Shown here piece by piece: positions 9,515 through 16,503 of a stretch of DNA of 64,000 nucleotides. The notes under the pieces are model-generated. The model had not been told where the DNA came from. It saw only the letters and a program-made list of their open reading frames with translations, and ran no database searches. This stretch comes from Tenacibaculum sp. M341. Lineage in GTDB: Bacteria; Bacteroidota; Bacteroidia; Flavobacteriales; Flavobacteriaceae. A program made the translations under genes and the position numbers. The stretch covers positions 51,216-115,215 of the forward strand of contig NZ_SJXJ01000015.1 of NCBI RefSeq assembly GCF_004337695.1, in the 5' to 3' direction. How positions within the stretch are numbered: the stretch's first letter is position 1; every line of letters begins with the position of its first letter.

Positions 9515-10474
9515 ATGGTGCTAACAAATATTTTGGAAAAAGTTGGTAAAACACCTTTGATGTCCATTGAGTTGGAATCAAATGATCTTATCAATATTTA
9601 TATGAAACTTGAATTTTACAATCCTACTGGGAGCGTAAAAGATAGAGCAGCATCATATGTAATAGATAAGATTTTAAATACAGGAATGATTAATAGGAAT
9701 ACTACACTCATAGAGTCTTCTTCGGGAAATTTTGGAGTAGCACTTTCAGCCTATGCCAAGTTTCATGATTTAAAATTTATTTGTGTGATTGATAAAAACA
9801 CCCTACCAATTAATGAAATGCTTATTGAATTAAATGGAGCTGAGATTATAAAAATAAATACTCCAGATATTCATGGAGGATATTTACTAAACCGTATTAA
9901 AAAAATAAAGCAAATCCTAGCCGAAAGAGAAAATATGTATTGGGTAAATCAATACGAAAACCCATTGAATGCAGAGGCATATTATTATTCTTTAGGAGAA
10001 GAAATGTGTGAAGAAGCACCGGGAGACATTAATTATGTTTTTATGGGAGTAAGCTCAGGAGGAACTATTACTGGAGTATCAAATCGAATAAAGAAAAAAT
10101 TTCCTAATGCTAAGATCATTGCTGTCGATATTTATGGATCTATTGTTTTTGATAAGTCAGCTAAAAAAAGGTACATACCAGGAATAGGTTCAAGTATGAA
10201 ACCAAAAATACTAAAGAAGGCAAAAATAGATGAAGTGGTTTGGGTAGATGAAGTTAACTCCGTAATCGGTTGTAGGGAGCTTTTAGAGAATCACAATATA
10301 TATGCTGGAGGATCATCAGGATCCGTATATGCAGGAATAAAGAAATACTTCAGTAACAAGAACATAACATCGCCTGTAAATGTAATGTGTATTATGGCAG
10401 ATCGAGGAGATCGGTATAATACTACCATTTATAATGATGAATGGTTTGAAAAACTGAGAAAAGGAACAATGTAA
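9515..10474 (+). CDS. sbnA: SbnA-like PLP synthase for 2,3-diaminopropionate (O-phosphoserine-dependent)
   Basis: A 319-residue fold-type II PLP enzyme of the cysteine synthase family. The PLP lysine is Lys42 in GSVKDRA. The substrate loop reads SSSGNFGVA, the phosphate-binding loop SSGGTITG, and the C-terminal loop YAGGSSGSV supplies the residue that contacts the PLP nitrogen. Its pairing with an ornithine-cyclodeaminase-like partner 84 bp downstream is the hallmark of the SbnA/SbnB route: SbnA joins O-phospho-L-serine and L-glutamate to N-(1-amino-1-carboxyl-2-ethyl)-glutamate, which SbnB then splits. Free cysteine synthase is the alternative, but the partner gene and NRPS setting favour Dap supply. 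Product use in this cluster is inferred; no A-domain code in the window is diagnostic for Dap. The symbol is by analogy with staphyloferrin B genes. Confidence 0.83.
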   Translation: MVLTNILEKVGKTPLMSIELESNDLINIYMKLEFYNPTGSVKDRAASYVIDKILNTGMINRNTTLIESSSGNFGVALSAYAKFHDLKFICVIDKNTLPINEMLIELNGAEIIKINTPDIHGGYLLNRIKKIKQILAERENMYWVNQYENPLNAEAYYYSLGEEMCEEAPGDINYVFMGVSSGGTITGVSNRIKKKFPNAKIIAVDIYGSIVFDKSAKKRYIPGIGSSMKPKILKKAKIDEVVWVDEVNSVIGCRELLENHNIYAGGSSGSVYAGIKKYFSNKNITSPVNVMCIMADRGDRYNTTIYNDEWFEKLRKGTM

Positions 10475-10485
10475 TTTATTAACCC

Positions 10486-10539
10486 ATACCATTTGTAGTT
10501 TCAAGTTCAAATATTATTCATAAGTAGTATAAATGGTAT
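10486..10539. repeat. Inverted repeat ATACCATTT ... AAATGGTAT in the sbnA-sbnB gap
   Basis: Two exact 9-bp complementary arms (10486-10494 and 10531-10539) enclose 36 bp and occupy most of the gap between the two Dap genes. The right arm ends 19 bp before the sbnB-like ATG. A close relative (ATACTATTT ... AAATAGTAT) sits at 41728-41813, and further AAATGGTAT copies lie at 44833-44841 and 45025-45033, all intergenic. It is suggestive of a recurring leader structure or protein site, function unknown. Confidence 0.55.
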
Positions 10540-10558
10540 CAAACATAAAAAAGATGTA

Positions 10559-11527
10559 ATGGTTTACTTAAATGAAAGTCATATAAAAGAATTAGGATTT
10601 AATTGGGAAGAAAATATAGCCACAATTCAACAATCAGTTGAATGTATGGTAGAAGAAGATTATGCTCAACCTATTAAACCCTATTTGCGCTATAAAGAAA
10701 AAACCAATCGAATTATAGCAATGCCAGCTTTTGTTGGTGGAGAAATTAATAAAGCGGGGATAAAGTGGATTGCAAGTTTTCCAAATAATATAAAAAATGG
10801 ACTTCCAAGAGCACACAGTGTAGTTATTTTAAACGATGCTGATACAGGTGTACCTTCTGGTATTCTTAACAGCGGATCGGTTTCTGCAATTAGAACTGCT
10901 TCAGTAAGTGGAATGGTTATGAAACACTATCTAGAAGCAAAAAAGCCAAGAAATGTAAAAGTTGGAATTATTGGATTTGGACCCATCGGGCAATGTCATT
11001 TAGATATGTGTTATACACTGTTAAAAGACAATTGCGAAGAGATTAAAATTTTTGATTTAAAGGGAGTTAACTTAGAGCATACAAGTGTTGAGGTAAGGGC
11101 TAAAATAACTTTAGTAGACTCATGGGAAGAAGCTTATAAAAATGCCGATGTTTTTATGACATGTACAGTATCTAAAGCTACTTATATTGATATGGAACCT
11201 AAACCAGGGTCACTACATTTAAACGTTTCATTAAGAGATTATAAAGCAGAAACCTATGAGTGGTTTTCAAAAGCCATGATTGTTGATAATTGGGAAGAAA
11301 TTTGCAGAGAAAATACAGATGTAGAGAATTTCCATTTAGAAAAAGGATTGCAAAAAGAAGATACTAAATCAATACTCGATCTGGTAAACTCAAATATTTT
11401 TTCAACGATAGAAGAAAGCCAAGCGGTTATGTTTAACCCAATGGGAATGGCTGCTTTTGATATTGCTATATCCGAAAACTACGTTAAAAGAGCTATTGAA
11501 AATAAGGTAGGAGTATTTCTAAATTAA
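10559..11527 (+). CDS. sbnB: SbnB-like NAD-dependent 2,3-diaminopropionate-forming dehydrogenase
   Basis: A 322-residue member of the ornithine cyclodeaminase/mu-crystallin family. The Rossmann nucleotide loop is GIIGFGPIGQ (136-145), after the family helix ending RTASVSGMVMKHYL; the N-terminal half carries the substrate-domain pattern ending NSGSVSAIRTA. SbnB enzymes oxidise and hydrolyse the SbnA product to L-2,3-diaminopropionate plus 2-oxoglutarate, using NAD. Immediate position after the SbnA-like gene and before other cluster genes supports that role over plain ornithine cyclodeaminase. Both partners are full length. Together they should supply L-Dap to the NRPS or to a tailoring step. 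The ATG at 10559 follows the intergenic inverted repeat, and a start further upstream is not open. Confidence 0.83.
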   Translation: MVYLNESHIKELGFNWEENIATIQQSVECMVEEDYAQPIKPYLRYKEKTNRIIAMPAFVGGEINKAGIKWIASFPNNIKNGLPRAHSVVILNDADTGVPSGILNSGSVSAIRTASVSGMVMKHYLEAKKPRNVKVGIIGFGPIGQCHLDMCYTLLKDNCEEIKIFDLKGVNLEHTSVEVRAKITLVDSWEEAYKNADVFMTCTVSKATYIDMEPKPGSLHLNVSLRDYKAETYEWFSKAMIVDNWEEICRENTDVENFHLEKGLQKEDTKSILDLVNSNIFSTIEESQAVMFNPMGMAAFDIAISENYVKRAIENKVGVFLN

Positions 11528-11555
11528 AAAAAACTAACCCTCAAAAAATAACTAT

Positions 11556-12896
11556 ATGAAACAACTAAATAGAAAAATAGTAGCAGCACTATTTCTTTCG
11601 TTTTTAACCACTGTTTTCATTTGGGCTCAAGAGTCTAAAACATCATTTGATGTTGATGGAGAACAAGTGAATATTGGCAACTTAGAAAATGAAGTAAAAA
11701 AGCTGATGAAAGAAGTAGGAATTGTGGGGATTTCTTTGGCAGTTATAGATAAAGGAGAAGAGGTTTATTACAATGCATTTGGAAAAAAGACGCTTGAAGG
11801 AAAGGAAGAAAAAATTAATAAAGAAACCATTTTTGAAGCTTGTTCATTATCCAAAAGCTATACAGTGTATGCCGCTTATAAAATGATCGATGCGGGATTG
11901 TTAGATTTAGATAAACCCTTATATAAATATCTTGAATATGAACCATTAAAACACGATGAACGTTACAAAAAAATAACAGCAAGAATGGTGTTAAGTCATA
12001 ATTCGGGAATTGAAAATCATAAAGGAAAAAACGATCCTGATGTATTGGAGATTATAGCAAACCCAGAAGAGAGATTTGTGTATTCTGGAGAAGGATACAC
12101 CTATTTAGCCAATGTGATTTCAAAATTGGTTGGTATGCCAATAGAAGAAATGATGAAAAGTTCTGTTTATGAACCGCTTCAACTTAAAAGAACGTTCACA
12201 ACAACTGTAGGAGAAGGGAATATAAATTATGCAAAACCTCATAATGTATTTGGAGAGGTGATTAATAAAGGAAGAAATAAAAAGCCTGATTTAGCTGGAA
12301 GAATTCATTCAAATGCCCATGATTATGCAAAATTGATGACACATTTGTTAGTAAAAAAGAATTTAACAAAAGAAAGATTGTTAAATCCGGCAACTAAAAT
12401 GCGAAACGATAGAGAATTATTTTATGGTCCTGGATTTGAAATTCTTTACACAAAGAACGATACTTTATTAATTCAGGGAGGAAACAATAATGGGTTTAAA
12501 GGATTAGCTTGTTATTCGGTAAATAAAGATTGTGGTTTTGTGTTCTTTGCTAATTCTGACAGAGCTGAATTGTTAGGAATAGCCATTAATAAACTAACCA
12601 TTAATAGTGAAATACCAGAGTATTATAAGGGAATTATATATACCAACCAATCTCCAACCAAGGCGGATGAAATTTTTAGCCTTTATAGAAATAAAGGAGC
12701 GGAAGAAACTAAGAAAAGACTTCAGGAGATATTTAAAAAGGAGAAAAAAATCTTTACCTCTAATGATATTGTAGACTTGGTGTATCATTTGAAAAATAAA
12801 GAGTACGAAATAGCTAAATATATTGCTGATGAATATACGAAGAGTTATCCAGATCCAAATCTTGATTTCTTGTACGTACGTTGGCTAAGTAAATAA
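11556..12896 (+). CDS. Secreted beta-lactamase-fold serine hydrolase (candidate acyl-D-Asn peptidase)
   Basis: A 446-residue protein with a Sec signal peptide (residues 1 to about 25, KIVAALFLSFLTTVFIWAQ), so periplasmic. Beta-lactamase/PBP-type motifs: Ser97-Leu-Ser-Lys100 (SxxK nucleophile and base) and Tyr176 in YSGEGYTYL (the YxN position, here Tyr-Ser-Gly); IQGGNNNGFKG is the probable third motif. About 100 C-terminal residues are helical and charged, with no membrane helices. Serine hydrolases of this fold include ClbP, XcnG and ZmaM (which remove N-acyl-D-Asn from NRPS prodrugs) and PBP-type thioesterases such as SurE. ClbP-type enzymes carry C-terminal membrane helices, which are absent here; SurE-type enzymes are cytosolic, which disagrees with the signal peptide. 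A D-specific periplasmic peptidase acting on the product, or a resistance hydrolase, fits best. The stop codon overlaps the next start by one base, so the two genes are coupled. Confidence 0.82.
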   Translation: MKQLNRKIVAALFLSFLTTVFIWAQESKTSFDVDGEQVNIGNLENEVKKLMKEVGIVGISLAVIDKGEEVYYNAFGKKTLEGKEEKINKETIFEACSLSKSYTVYAAYKMIDAGLLDLDKPLYKYLEYEPLKHDERYKKITARMVLSHNSGIENHKGKNDPDVLEIIANPEERFVYSGEGYTYLANVISKLVGMPIEEMMKSSVYEPLQLKRTFTTTVGEGNINYAKPHNVFGEVINKGRNKKPDLAGRIHSNAHDYAKLMTHLLVKKNLTKERLLNPATKMRNDRELFYGPGFEILYTKNDTLLIQGGNNNGFKGLACYSVNKDCGFVFFANSDRAELLGIAINKLTINSEIPEYYKGIIYTNQSPTKADEIFSLYRNKGAEETKKRLQEIFKKEKKIFTSNDIVDLVYHLKNKEYEIAKYIADEYTKSYPDPNLDFLYVRWLSK

Positions 12897-13660
12897 TGAA
12901 TGAGGAAAAAGTAATAGGGATTGTTGGAGGAATGGGACCAGAATCTGGAATTATGTTATGCAATTATATTAATTGTTTAACTCCAGTAACAAAAGATCAG
13001 GAGCATTTTTCTGTAATTTTAATGTCATTTCCCAAGCTAATTGTTGATCGAACAGCTTTTTTAGACGGAGAAACAGCTATTAATCCAGCGTTTCAAATAG
13101 CTAAAATTATTGCAAAATTGGAAACTGCTGGAGCAAGTATTATTGGTATTGCTTGTAATACAGCTCATTCTGATGTGATATTTGATCAAATCAAAAAAGA
13201 ACTTAGTACTGGAATGAGCACTGTAAAGTTGCTACACATGCCTGAAATAACCTGTAATCAATTGGCATATCAATTTCCTGAAGTAAGAAAAGTTGGGGTG
13301 ATTTCTACCAATGGAACATATAAATCGAAAATTTACGAACAATTACTAAAAGAAAAAGGATATGAAGTAGTACTGCCAGATGTAGTGTTTCAGAATGAGG
13401 TTGTTCACAAAATGATTTACGATGCAGATTTTGGTATCAAAGCTAACCCTAATATTAGAACTCAGGAAGTAAGGCAGTTAAAAAATAAAACTCTAGAGTT
13501 TTTTAGTAAGAACAATGTAGAAGCAATTATTCTGGGCTGTACAGAATTATCACTGATATTTTTTGATGACATTCCGGGAATAAAAATTATTGATTCTACT
13601 ATGTCTTTGGCAAAGGCTTTAGTAGAAGAAGCTTCAGTAAAACAATTTAGTACTATTTAA
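12896..13660 (+). CDS. Aspartate/glutamate racemase family protein
   Basis: A 254-residue cofactor-independent amino-acid racemase. It has the N-terminal GIVGGMGPES loop and two catalytic cysteines in the expected settings: Cys87 (GIACNTAH) and Cys215 (ILGCTELSL). Length and motifs fit the aspartate racemase branch rather than MurI glutamate racemase. It overlaps the preceding serine hydrolase by one base and is followed 22 bp later by the monooxygenase-like gene, so is translated within the cluster operon. It may supply a free D-amino acid, or racemise Asp, Asn or Dap for modules that lack an E domain. The true substrate is not evident from sequence. Confidence 0.85.
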   Translation: MNEEKVIGIVGGMGPESGIMLCNYINCLTPVTKDQEHFSVILMSFPKLIVDRTAFLDGETAINPAFQIAKIIAKLETAGASIIGIACNTAHSDVIFDQIKKELSTGMSTVKLLHMPEITCNQLAYQFPEVRKVGVISTNGTYKSKIYEQLLKEKGYEVVLPDVVFQNEVVHKMIYDADFGIKANPNIRTQEVRQLKNKTLEFFSKNNVEAIILGCTELSLIFFDDIPGIKIIDSTMSLAKALVEEASVKQFSTI

Positions 13661-13682
13661 ATAACACAATATCATATACGTT

Positions 13683-14675
13683 ATGATTGACACATTGTAT
13701 ACAAGTAAGCAAAGCAAAAATAAATTAGAACAAACCAGATTTGGAATCTTTTATCCCTTGGCAACTACCGCTACTAATTTGGGAGGATATGATGAGGTAT
13801 TGAAAATAATAGCAAAAGCTGATAAGGATAAACTAGACTTTTTTTGGACGTCGGAAATAAAAGGCAATAATCTGGACTCTACTTACAATAACCCTTCTAT
13901 TGTAAATGCGGCATTAGCCATCGCAACTTCTGAGATAGAAGTAAGAGGTGAAAGTGCAATAACTTCTAATCAGGATCCACTAAGAATTACAGAAGAATGG
14001 TCTGTAATTGATAATACTTCCAAAGGAAGAATTGGATTGTCAATTATTGGTACTGATACCACAGAAGCAGAACAAAAAAAGATAGAAAGAAAAATTAAAA
14101 CAATTCGTGATCTTTGGCAAGGAGGGAGTCTTGCAAGAAAGAATGGCGCAGGAAAAGAAGTATCGTTAAAAACATTTCCTAAGCCCATTAAAAAAGAATT
14201 GCCATTATGGATTTCTATAAAGGATAACAACCCTAATATGTATATAATGCCTGGAACCGTAGGAGCTAACATACTTATTTATTATTCAGGTGAAACAATA
14301 GAAGAACTTGAAGAAAACATAAAAATATATAAGAGAGCGTATAAAAATGAAAATATAGCAGAAGGAACGATATCATTGGTTGTTCCTGCTTATATATTAT
14401 CTAAGGAAGAAGAGTTAAAAGCTAATAATAACAAAGAGCTAAATCAATATATGGACTATATTGAGTCTTTTTATAAGATAATCTTCAATAGGGATTTAGA
14501 AGAAAAATTTAAGTATTCTTTCTATGAAAACTCTTTAATAGGAACAAAGAAATTTTGTGAGGAGCTTTTTCAAAAAATAAGCACAATTGGGGTAAATGAA
14601 ATAGTTGGGGTTGTAGCTCCAAATACAAATACTAATAAAACACTTGAAGTGCTTTCCTTTTTAAAGAATCAATAA
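13683..14675 (+). CDS. Free-standing luciferase-like monooxygenase paralogue (divergent)
   Basis: A 330-residue luciferase-like (LLM) TIM-barrel protein. It is clearly related to the MOX domain embedded in the large NRPS of this cluster: both share a framework EEW-V-D--S-GRIGLS and an end of the form SLIGTK...GVNEI...LSFLK. The motifs that shape the flavin/substrate pocket in the embedded copy have changed: PERHFHEFGG is replaced by SEIKGNNLDS, and LSFAPGWNHDD by LSIIGTDTTEA. The fold is intact and the frame is open along the full family length, but catalysis may be altered or lost. It may have arisen by duplication and excision of the NRPS-embedded domain. The gene lies between the racemase and FOXRED2-like genes. 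A role in oxidising a tethered residue is possible, and a non-catalytic accessory role is equally so. Confidence 0.75.
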   Translation: MIDTLYTSKQSKNKLEQTRFGIFYPLATTATNLGGYDEVLKIIAKADKDKLDFFWTSEIKGNNLDSTYNNPSIVNAALAIATSEIEVRGESAITSNQDPLRITEEWSVIDNTSKGRIGLSIIGTDTTEAEQKKIERKIKTIRDLWQGGSLARKNGAGKEVSLKTFPKPIKKELPLWISIKDNNPNMYIMPGTVGANILIYYSGETIEELEENIKIYKRAYKNENIAEGTISLVVPAYILSKEEELKANNNKELNQYMDYIESFYKIIFNRDLEEKFKYSFYENSLIGTKKFCEELFQKISTIGVNEIVGVVAPNTNTNKTLEVLSFLKNQ

Positions 14676-14695
14676 ATTATAACTAATGGATGATG

Positions 14696-14732
14696 TTATA
14701 CCTCTGGCATTTCTAAATCCTGTAAGGTATAA
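14696..14732. repeat. Inverted repeat TTATACC ... GGTATAA
   Basis: Exact 7-bp arms at 14696-14702 and 14726-14732 enclose 23 bp in the 121-bp gap before the FOXRED2-like gene. There is no T-tract. The arms share the ATACC/GGTAT core with the intergenic repeats near 10.5 kb and 45.0 kb. Confidence 0.45.
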
Positions 14733-14796
14733 AATAGTTGCGTCAGATACAGATACCATACTAAAAACTTTAATTAACTTATAAAATTAAAATAAC

Positions 14797-16371
14797 ATGC
14801 AGATTAAACACAAGGATTATATTATCATTGGAGCAGGACCAGCAGGATTGCAATTGGGCTATTTTTTAAAAAAATATGACCTAGATTTTTTAATTGTAGA
14901 AAAGAATGATGTTGCAGGGTCTTATTTTAAAGAATACCCTAGACATAGAACACTTATTTCTATTAATAAAGTACATACAGGCTTTGAAGACAAAAACTTA
15001 GATTTGAGGTTTGATTGGAATTCGTTACTATGTGATAAAGATGAATTATTATTTAAAGAGTACAGTACGGAATACTTCCCAAATGCAGATTTATTTGTTG
15101 ATTATCTTAACGACTTTGCAAACGCTTATGAGTTGCCTATTGACTATGGAGTTGATATAGTAAACATTAAAAAAGAAGATAAGTTTCTACTTTCTACATC
15201 TTCAGGGCAACAGTATACCTGTAATTATTTAGTTGTAGCAACAGGTTGGGCTAAACCATACATTCCAGAAATTCCGGGAATAGAATATGGAGATCACTAC
15301 ATGACAATGTCCTTAAATAAAAAGGATTATGAAAACAAAAGAGTATTAATTATTGGAAAAGGAAACTCTGCGTTTGAGACAGCTGATGATTTAATAGCTT
15401 CAACAGCTACAACCCATGTTTGTAGTGAAAATAGTTTAGTAATGGCTTGGAACTCACACTATGTAGGTAACTTAAGAGCAGTAAATAATAACTTCTTAGA
15501 TACTTATCAGTTAAAAGCACAGAATGCGGTATTAGATGCAGCTATCAATCATATTAAAAAAGAAGGAGAGCAATACAGAGTAAATGTAACCTATAATAAT
15601 AATGCTTCTGAGGAAGAAGAATTAGTATATGATGCTATTATTCTTTGTACAGGATTTAGGTTTGACGATGCAATTTTTGACGAAAGTTGTAAACCAGAAT
15701 TAATTATTAAAGATCGTTTTCCAAATCAGGAAAGTGATTATCAATCTACCAATATAAGTCAGTTATATTATGCAGGAACCATCACGCATATGAGAGACTA
15801 TAAAAAGCAAGCCTCAGGTTTTGTACATGGATTTAGATATAATGCCTCTTGTTTGGCAAGAATTTTAGCTTACCAAAATCATAACATACCAATGCCTTCA
15901 ACAGAAGTAGCTTGGGATATAGATGCCTTAGGAGATAAATTTATTGATCGTATTAATTCTAATTCTTCATTATGGAATCAATACGGTTACTTAGGTGACG
16001 TGGCAGTTATTAAAGAAGATAAAGTATTTTACTATAACAGTTTACCTATAGATTTTATTAAAGAACAATTCGTAGAAGAGAACGATGAGTATTTCGTTTT
16101 AACTATGGAGTTTGGTAAAAAAATGGAAGCAGGAGAACATACTTCAGTAAATCGTGTGCATAGAAACGATTATGAAAATGCTAAAAACAGTGCTTTTATT
16201 CACCCAATCATTCGCCATTATAAGGATGGTAAGGAAATGGAAGAGTTTCATATCATTGAGGATTTAGAAGCTGTGTGGAAAGAACCAATCCATATTGAAC
16301 CTCTTAAAAAATTCATCAAAGAAGTAAAACAAGCATCTTTAACAGTTTCTGTACAAGGAACTTCAATATAA
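14797..16371 (+). CDS. FOXRED2-like FAD/NAD(P)-dependent oxidoreductase
   Basis: A 524-residue flavoprotein with two dinucleotide folds: FAD site GAGPAGL (12-18) and NAD(P) site GKGNSAFETAD (187-197). The motifs YPRHRTLISINK, DWNSLL, EYFPNADLFVDYL, HYVGNLRA and LDTYQLK match, from memory, the eukaryotic ER protein FOXRED2 (ERFAD) rather than ordinary bacterial N-hydroxylating monooxygenases. The classical FMO fingerprint FxGxxxHxxxY is not clear. The C-terminal 150 residues (KLYRVH-type region with INSNSSLWNQYGYLGDV) lack a recognised domain. The gene is the last before the large NRPS, after a 121-bp gap. It probably oxidises a residue or precursor (N- or C-oxygenation, or dehydrogenation); the substrate is unknown. 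Confidence 0.8.
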   Translation: MQIKHKDYIIIGAGPAGLQLGYFLKKYDLDFLIVEKNDVAGSYFKEYPRHRTLISINKVHTGFEDKNLDLRFDWNSLLCDKDELLFKEYSTEYFPNADLFVDYLNDFANAYELPIDYGVDIVNIKKEDKFLLSTSSGQQYTCNYLVVATGWAKPYIPEIPGIEYGDHYMTMSLNKKDYENKRVLIIGKGNSAFETADDLIASTATTHVCSENSLVMAWNSHYVGNLRAVNNNFLDTYQLKAQNAVLDAAINHIKKEGEQYRVNVTYNNNASEEEELVYDAIILCTGFRFDDAIFDESCKPELIIKDRFPNQESDYQSTNISQLYYAGTITHMRDYKKQASGFVHGFRYNASCLARILAYQNHNIPMPSTEVAWDIDALGDKFIDRINSNSSLWNQYGYLGDVAVIKEDKVFYYNSLPIDFIKEQFVEENDEYFVLTMEFGKKMEAGEHTSVNRVHRNDYENAKNSAFIHPIIRHYKDGKEMEEFHIIEDLEAVWKEPIHIEPLKKFIKEVKQASLTVSVQGTSI

Positions 16372-16374
16372 ATA

Positions 16375-16431
16375 ATATCAGTTCTGGTGTAAAATTTCAA
16401 GTAATCAACTGTTTTGCACCAGAAATGATAT
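16375..16431 (+). repeat. Strong hairpin in the leader of the 25-kb NRPS gene
   Basis: Starting four bases after the preceding stop codon, ATATCA-G-TTCTGGTG-T-AAAA (16375-16394) pairs with TTTT-G-CACCAGAA-A-TGATAT (16412-16431). This gives 18 Watson-Crick pairs, one possible U-G pair and one mismatch around a 17-nt loop. No T-tract follows, so it is not a classical terminator. The ATG of the large NRPS lies 72 bp downstream. Candidate roles: RNA 3'-end protection of the upstream message, an antitermination or pausing signal, or a translation-control element. Confidence 0.7.
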
Positions 16432-16503
16432 ACCATCAATAGACTTCTGAATATAAACTGATCGCCAAATTACTTAACGAAATCTCAGTATAAAAAATCG
16501 ATA

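Noticed and set aside
11556-12896. A true beta-lactamase (antibiotic resistance enzyme)
   Set aside because: The SxxK and Tyr motifs fit class C/esterase/peptidase relatives in general; the YSG in place of YxN and the biosynthetic operon setting argue against a dedicated beta-lactamase.
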